A DNA stretch of 58,744 nucleotides from Acinetobacter pecorum (GTDB lineage Bacteria; Pseudomonadota; Gammaproteobacteria; Pseudomonadales; Moraxellaceae), in NCBI RefSeq assembly GCF_014837015.1, contig NZ_JACSPT010000013.1, forward strand, positions 1 to 58,744. Direction: 5' to 3'. Positions 57,188 to 58,744 of this stretch are shown here, in pieces. The notes beneath the pieces are model-generated. The model searched no databases and had not been told where the DNA came from. It was given only the letters and a program-made list of their open reading frames with translations. Position 1 is the first letter of the stretch. Each line of letters begins with the position of its first letter. Made by a program: the position numbers and the translations under genes.

Positions 57188-57780
57188 TACAGCGTACCTT
57201 TGGTTGAAGCTACCGTATTGGCAGCACGTGGATCGACTTCACAGGCCATACGTAGCGCACGCGCAAATGCTTTAAATACGCTTTCGATCTGGTGATGGCT
57301 GTTTTTGCCCTTCAGATTGTCGATATGCACGGTCATCAGCGAGTGGTTCACAAAGCCCTGGAAGAATTCAGAGAACAGGTCTACATCAAAACGGCCGATC
57401 ATGGCACGGGTAAATGGAATATCCATAAACAGGCCTGGACGACCCGACAGATCGACCACGACACGGCTTAAAGATTCATCAAGTGGCGCATAGAAATGAC
57501 CATAGCGTTTCAGGCCTTTTTTATCGCCCAGCGCTTGCGCGAAAGCCTGACCCAGCGTAATACCGCAGTCTTCTACAGTATGATGATCGTCAATTTCCAG
57601 ATCGCCCTCACAATGAATATCAATATCAAACAGGCCATGCCGCTTGATTTGATCAATCATATGATCTAAAAAGGGAATACCCGTGTTTAAGGTGCCTTGA
57701 CCAGTACCGTCGAGATTCAAACGAACTCGAATTTTGGTTTCGTTGGTATTTCTTACCACTTCACTGATACGATCTGTCAT
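57187..57780 (-). CDS. hisB: Imidazoleglycerol-phosphate dehydratase
   Basis: HisB dehydrates imidazoleglycerol phosphate in histidine synthesis. The 197-residue protein has the two metal-binding motifs: [13 protein letters not shown] and [14 protein letters not shown]. It is the mono-functional form, without the phosphatase domain of the enterobacterial fusion. ATG 57780 has GAGGAA upstream and begins [19 protein letters not shown]. The stop overlaps the hisH start. It is divergent from the GNAT gene. Confidence 0.97.
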   Translation of the reverse strand: MTDRISEVVRNTNETKIRVRLNLDGTGQGTLNTGIPFLDHMIDQIKRHGLFDIDIHCEGDLEIDDHHTVEDCGITLGQAFAQALGDKKGLKRYGHFYAPLDESLSRVVVDLSGRPGLFMDIPFTRAMIGRFDVDLFSEFFQGFVNHSLMTVHIDNLKGKNSHHQIESVFKAFARALRMACEVDPRAANTVASTKGTL

Positions 57781-57876
57781 AGACACGTTCCTCAAATACG
57801 TCAAAATGATTGATGTAGAAAATATTTTCGCCGTGACGAAGTCACCGCATATTAGATTGCTCAGGAGGGTTTATCA

Positions 57877-58254
57877 ATGCCTATCACCGTACATGCTTAT
57901 ACTTCTTTAGAAAATGACGAAGTGCGCAGCCAGCTTGAGCGACTGTATGACACGAGCCCGGAATTTAGCGACGGGTCAGATGCCATGGAACAACTAGAGC
58001 AAAACCTTGCACAGTATACCTCAGTTTATAGCGCAGAATTTAATAGCAAAATTATTGGGGCAATCTGGTGCACCGGGCAGGGCGAAAGCCGGATTCTGGA
58101 AAATATCGTGGTGCATCCGGCTAACCGTGGTCGGGGTGTGGCAGAAAGGCTGGTGAGTGAGGTCTGTCGCATGGAAGAAGACAAAGGCGTGAAAAATTTT
58201 GTACCGGGCTGTGGGGCCATTCATCGTTGTCTGGCCAATCTGGAAAAGATCTAA
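57877..58254 (+). CDS. Small GNAT-fold acetyltransferase-like protein (possible PanZ relative)
   Basis: 125 residues, a single GNAT domain. The acetyl-CoA pyrophosphate-binding segment is LENIVVHPANRGRGVAERLVSEV (R-G-x-G-V-A). The size and central motif recall PanZ, the acetyl-CoA sensor that helps mature PanD, but this cannot be settled by eye; it could be any small GNAT protein. CAGGAGG lies upstream of ATG 57877. It is divergent from hisB and is closed by a strong terminator. Confidence 0.65.
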   Translation: MPITVHAYTSLENDEVRSQLERLYDTSPEFSDGSDAMEQLEQNLAQYTSVYSAEFNSKIIGAIWCTGQGESRILENIVVHPANRGRGVAERLVSEVCRMEEDKGVKNFVPGCGAIHRCLANLEKI

Positions 58255-58269
58255 AGATAGAGCAGTCAG

Positions 58270-58293
58270 AAGCAGCCTTAAGGCTGCTTTTTT
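58270..58293 (+). terminator. Terminator of the GNAT gene
   Basis: AAGCAGCC (58270-58277) and GGCTGCTT (58282-58289) with loop TTAA and a T-run. Confidence 0.9.
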
Positions 58294-58419
58294 ATGTAAG
58301 CAAGCGTCTAGATCTGTTTTAATTGCTAAGGTCTTTGGTAAAAACTGTTTGAATTATGACTCAAATTTACCGGAGTTGATGGAAAAGTAAACATTTGATG
58401 AAAATTATTCTCTCCGCTC

Positions 58420-58449
58420 TTGACGATTTATAATGGAGACTGTTTAATA
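58420..58449 (+). promoter_or_regulatory. Promoter of the first tRNA-Phe
   Basis: -35 TTGACG (58420-58425), 18-base spacer, -10 TTAATA (58444-58449), then a GC-rich discriminator. The second tRNA-Phe has a parallel promoter with TTGACT (58633-58638) and TTAATA (58657-58662) at the same spacing. Confidence 0.65.
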
Positions 58450-58458
58450 CGCGACATC

Positions 58459-58534
58459 GGCGTGATAGCTCAGTAGGTAGAGCAACGGATTGAAAATCCG
58501 TGTGTCCCCAGTTCGATCCTGGGTCTCGCCACCA
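58459..58534 (+). tRNA. tRNA-Phe (anticodon GAA), first copy
   Basis: A 76-base tRNA with D-arm GCTCAGTAGGTAGAGC, anticodon loop TTGAAAA (GAA), T-arm with GTTCGATCC, and encoded CCA. The acceptor stem GGCGTGA/TCTCGCC has one T-T mismatch at position 5:68. Confidence 0.95.
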
Positions 58535-58560
58535 TATTTTAAAACGATTTAAAAGTTTTC

Positions 58561-58591
58561 AATCCCTGATCCCATCAGGGATTTTTTTTAG
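58561..58591 (+). terminator. Terminator between the tRNA-Phe genes
   Basis: AATCCCTGAT (58561-58570) and ATCAGGGATT (58574-58583) plus a run of T. Confidence 0.92.
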
Positions 58592-58671
58592 GACAAAAAT
58601 CAGTCACTCAAATATTTTTTTCATAATTTTGATTGACTAATGAAGCCAGATACGGCTTAATACACCGCATC

Positions 58672-58744
58672 GGCGTGATAGCTCAGTAGGTAGAGCAACG
58701 GATTGAAAATCCGTGTGTCCCCAGTTCGATCCTGGGTCTCGCCA
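58672..58744 (+). tRNA. tRNA-Phe (anticodon GAA), second copy, cut by the window end
   Basis: Identical to the copy at 58459-58534 over all 73 bases present. The last three bases of its CCA end lie beyond the window. Confidence 0.95.

Overview
The window looks like a chromosomal segment of an Acinetobacter species (Moraxellaceae, Gammaproteobacteria). The clues are a pair of Omp33-36-type porins, the SfnG/MsuE organosulfur genes, a CrbS/CrbR acetate two-component system and housekeeping genes of Acinetobacter type. Genes are densely packed on both strands. I see no prophage, transposase, plasmid gene or CRISPR array, so this is mostly core genome with a few accessory touches.

Region 0-7 kb: prfB with its programmed +1 frameshift, an ArsR-type repressor followed by an old-yellow-enzyme reductase, waaA (KDO transferase), a 326-bp hairpin-rich inverted-repeat element, rsmE overlapping tail-to-tail with an MscS channel, and a DUF805 membrane protein. 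Region 7-25 kb is an acetate and organosulfur island. acs, crbR (LuxR-type regulator), crbS (transporter-kinase hybrid) and yjcH-actP form a complete acetate uptake, activation and sensing set. A DszC/SfnC-like oxidoreductase, photolyase, sfnG and msuE are inserted among them. An ion-channel-like protein and a BCCT transporter follow.

Region 25-31 kb: two tandem Omp33-36-like porins that share the same 3' end and terminator, a 1.1-kb gene-free stretch with several orphan terminators (candidate small RNAs), a membrane diguanylate cyclase and a HIT protein. Region 31-42 kb: uvrA, tenA, a TerC/DUF475 protein, a YajR-like MFS exporter, ssb, ahpC, and a tightly coupled FAD oxidoreductase-methyltransferase pair. 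tRNA-Thr and tRNA-Ser follow.

Region 43-58.7 kb: kup, a secreted Pro/Glu/Gln-rich protein, a membrane-anchored DNA/RNA nuclease, aqpZ, an AraC regulator divergent from a fatty-acid-hydroxylase-like gene, scattered histidine genes (hisF, hisA, hisH, hisB), thrB, a cold-shock/DUF1294 fusion, an EamA exporter, an RNase D-like exonuclease, a second DUF805 protein, a small GNAT protein and two tRNA-Phe genes. The second tRNA-Phe runs off the window end.

The strongest candidates for something less described are the covarying hairpin element between waaA and rsmE, the orphan-terminator region upstream of the diguanylate cyclase, the channel-like protein with a degenerate selectivity filter, and the AraC/hydroxylase promoter with three direct repeats. 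Names rest on motif recognition by eye; no database search was run.
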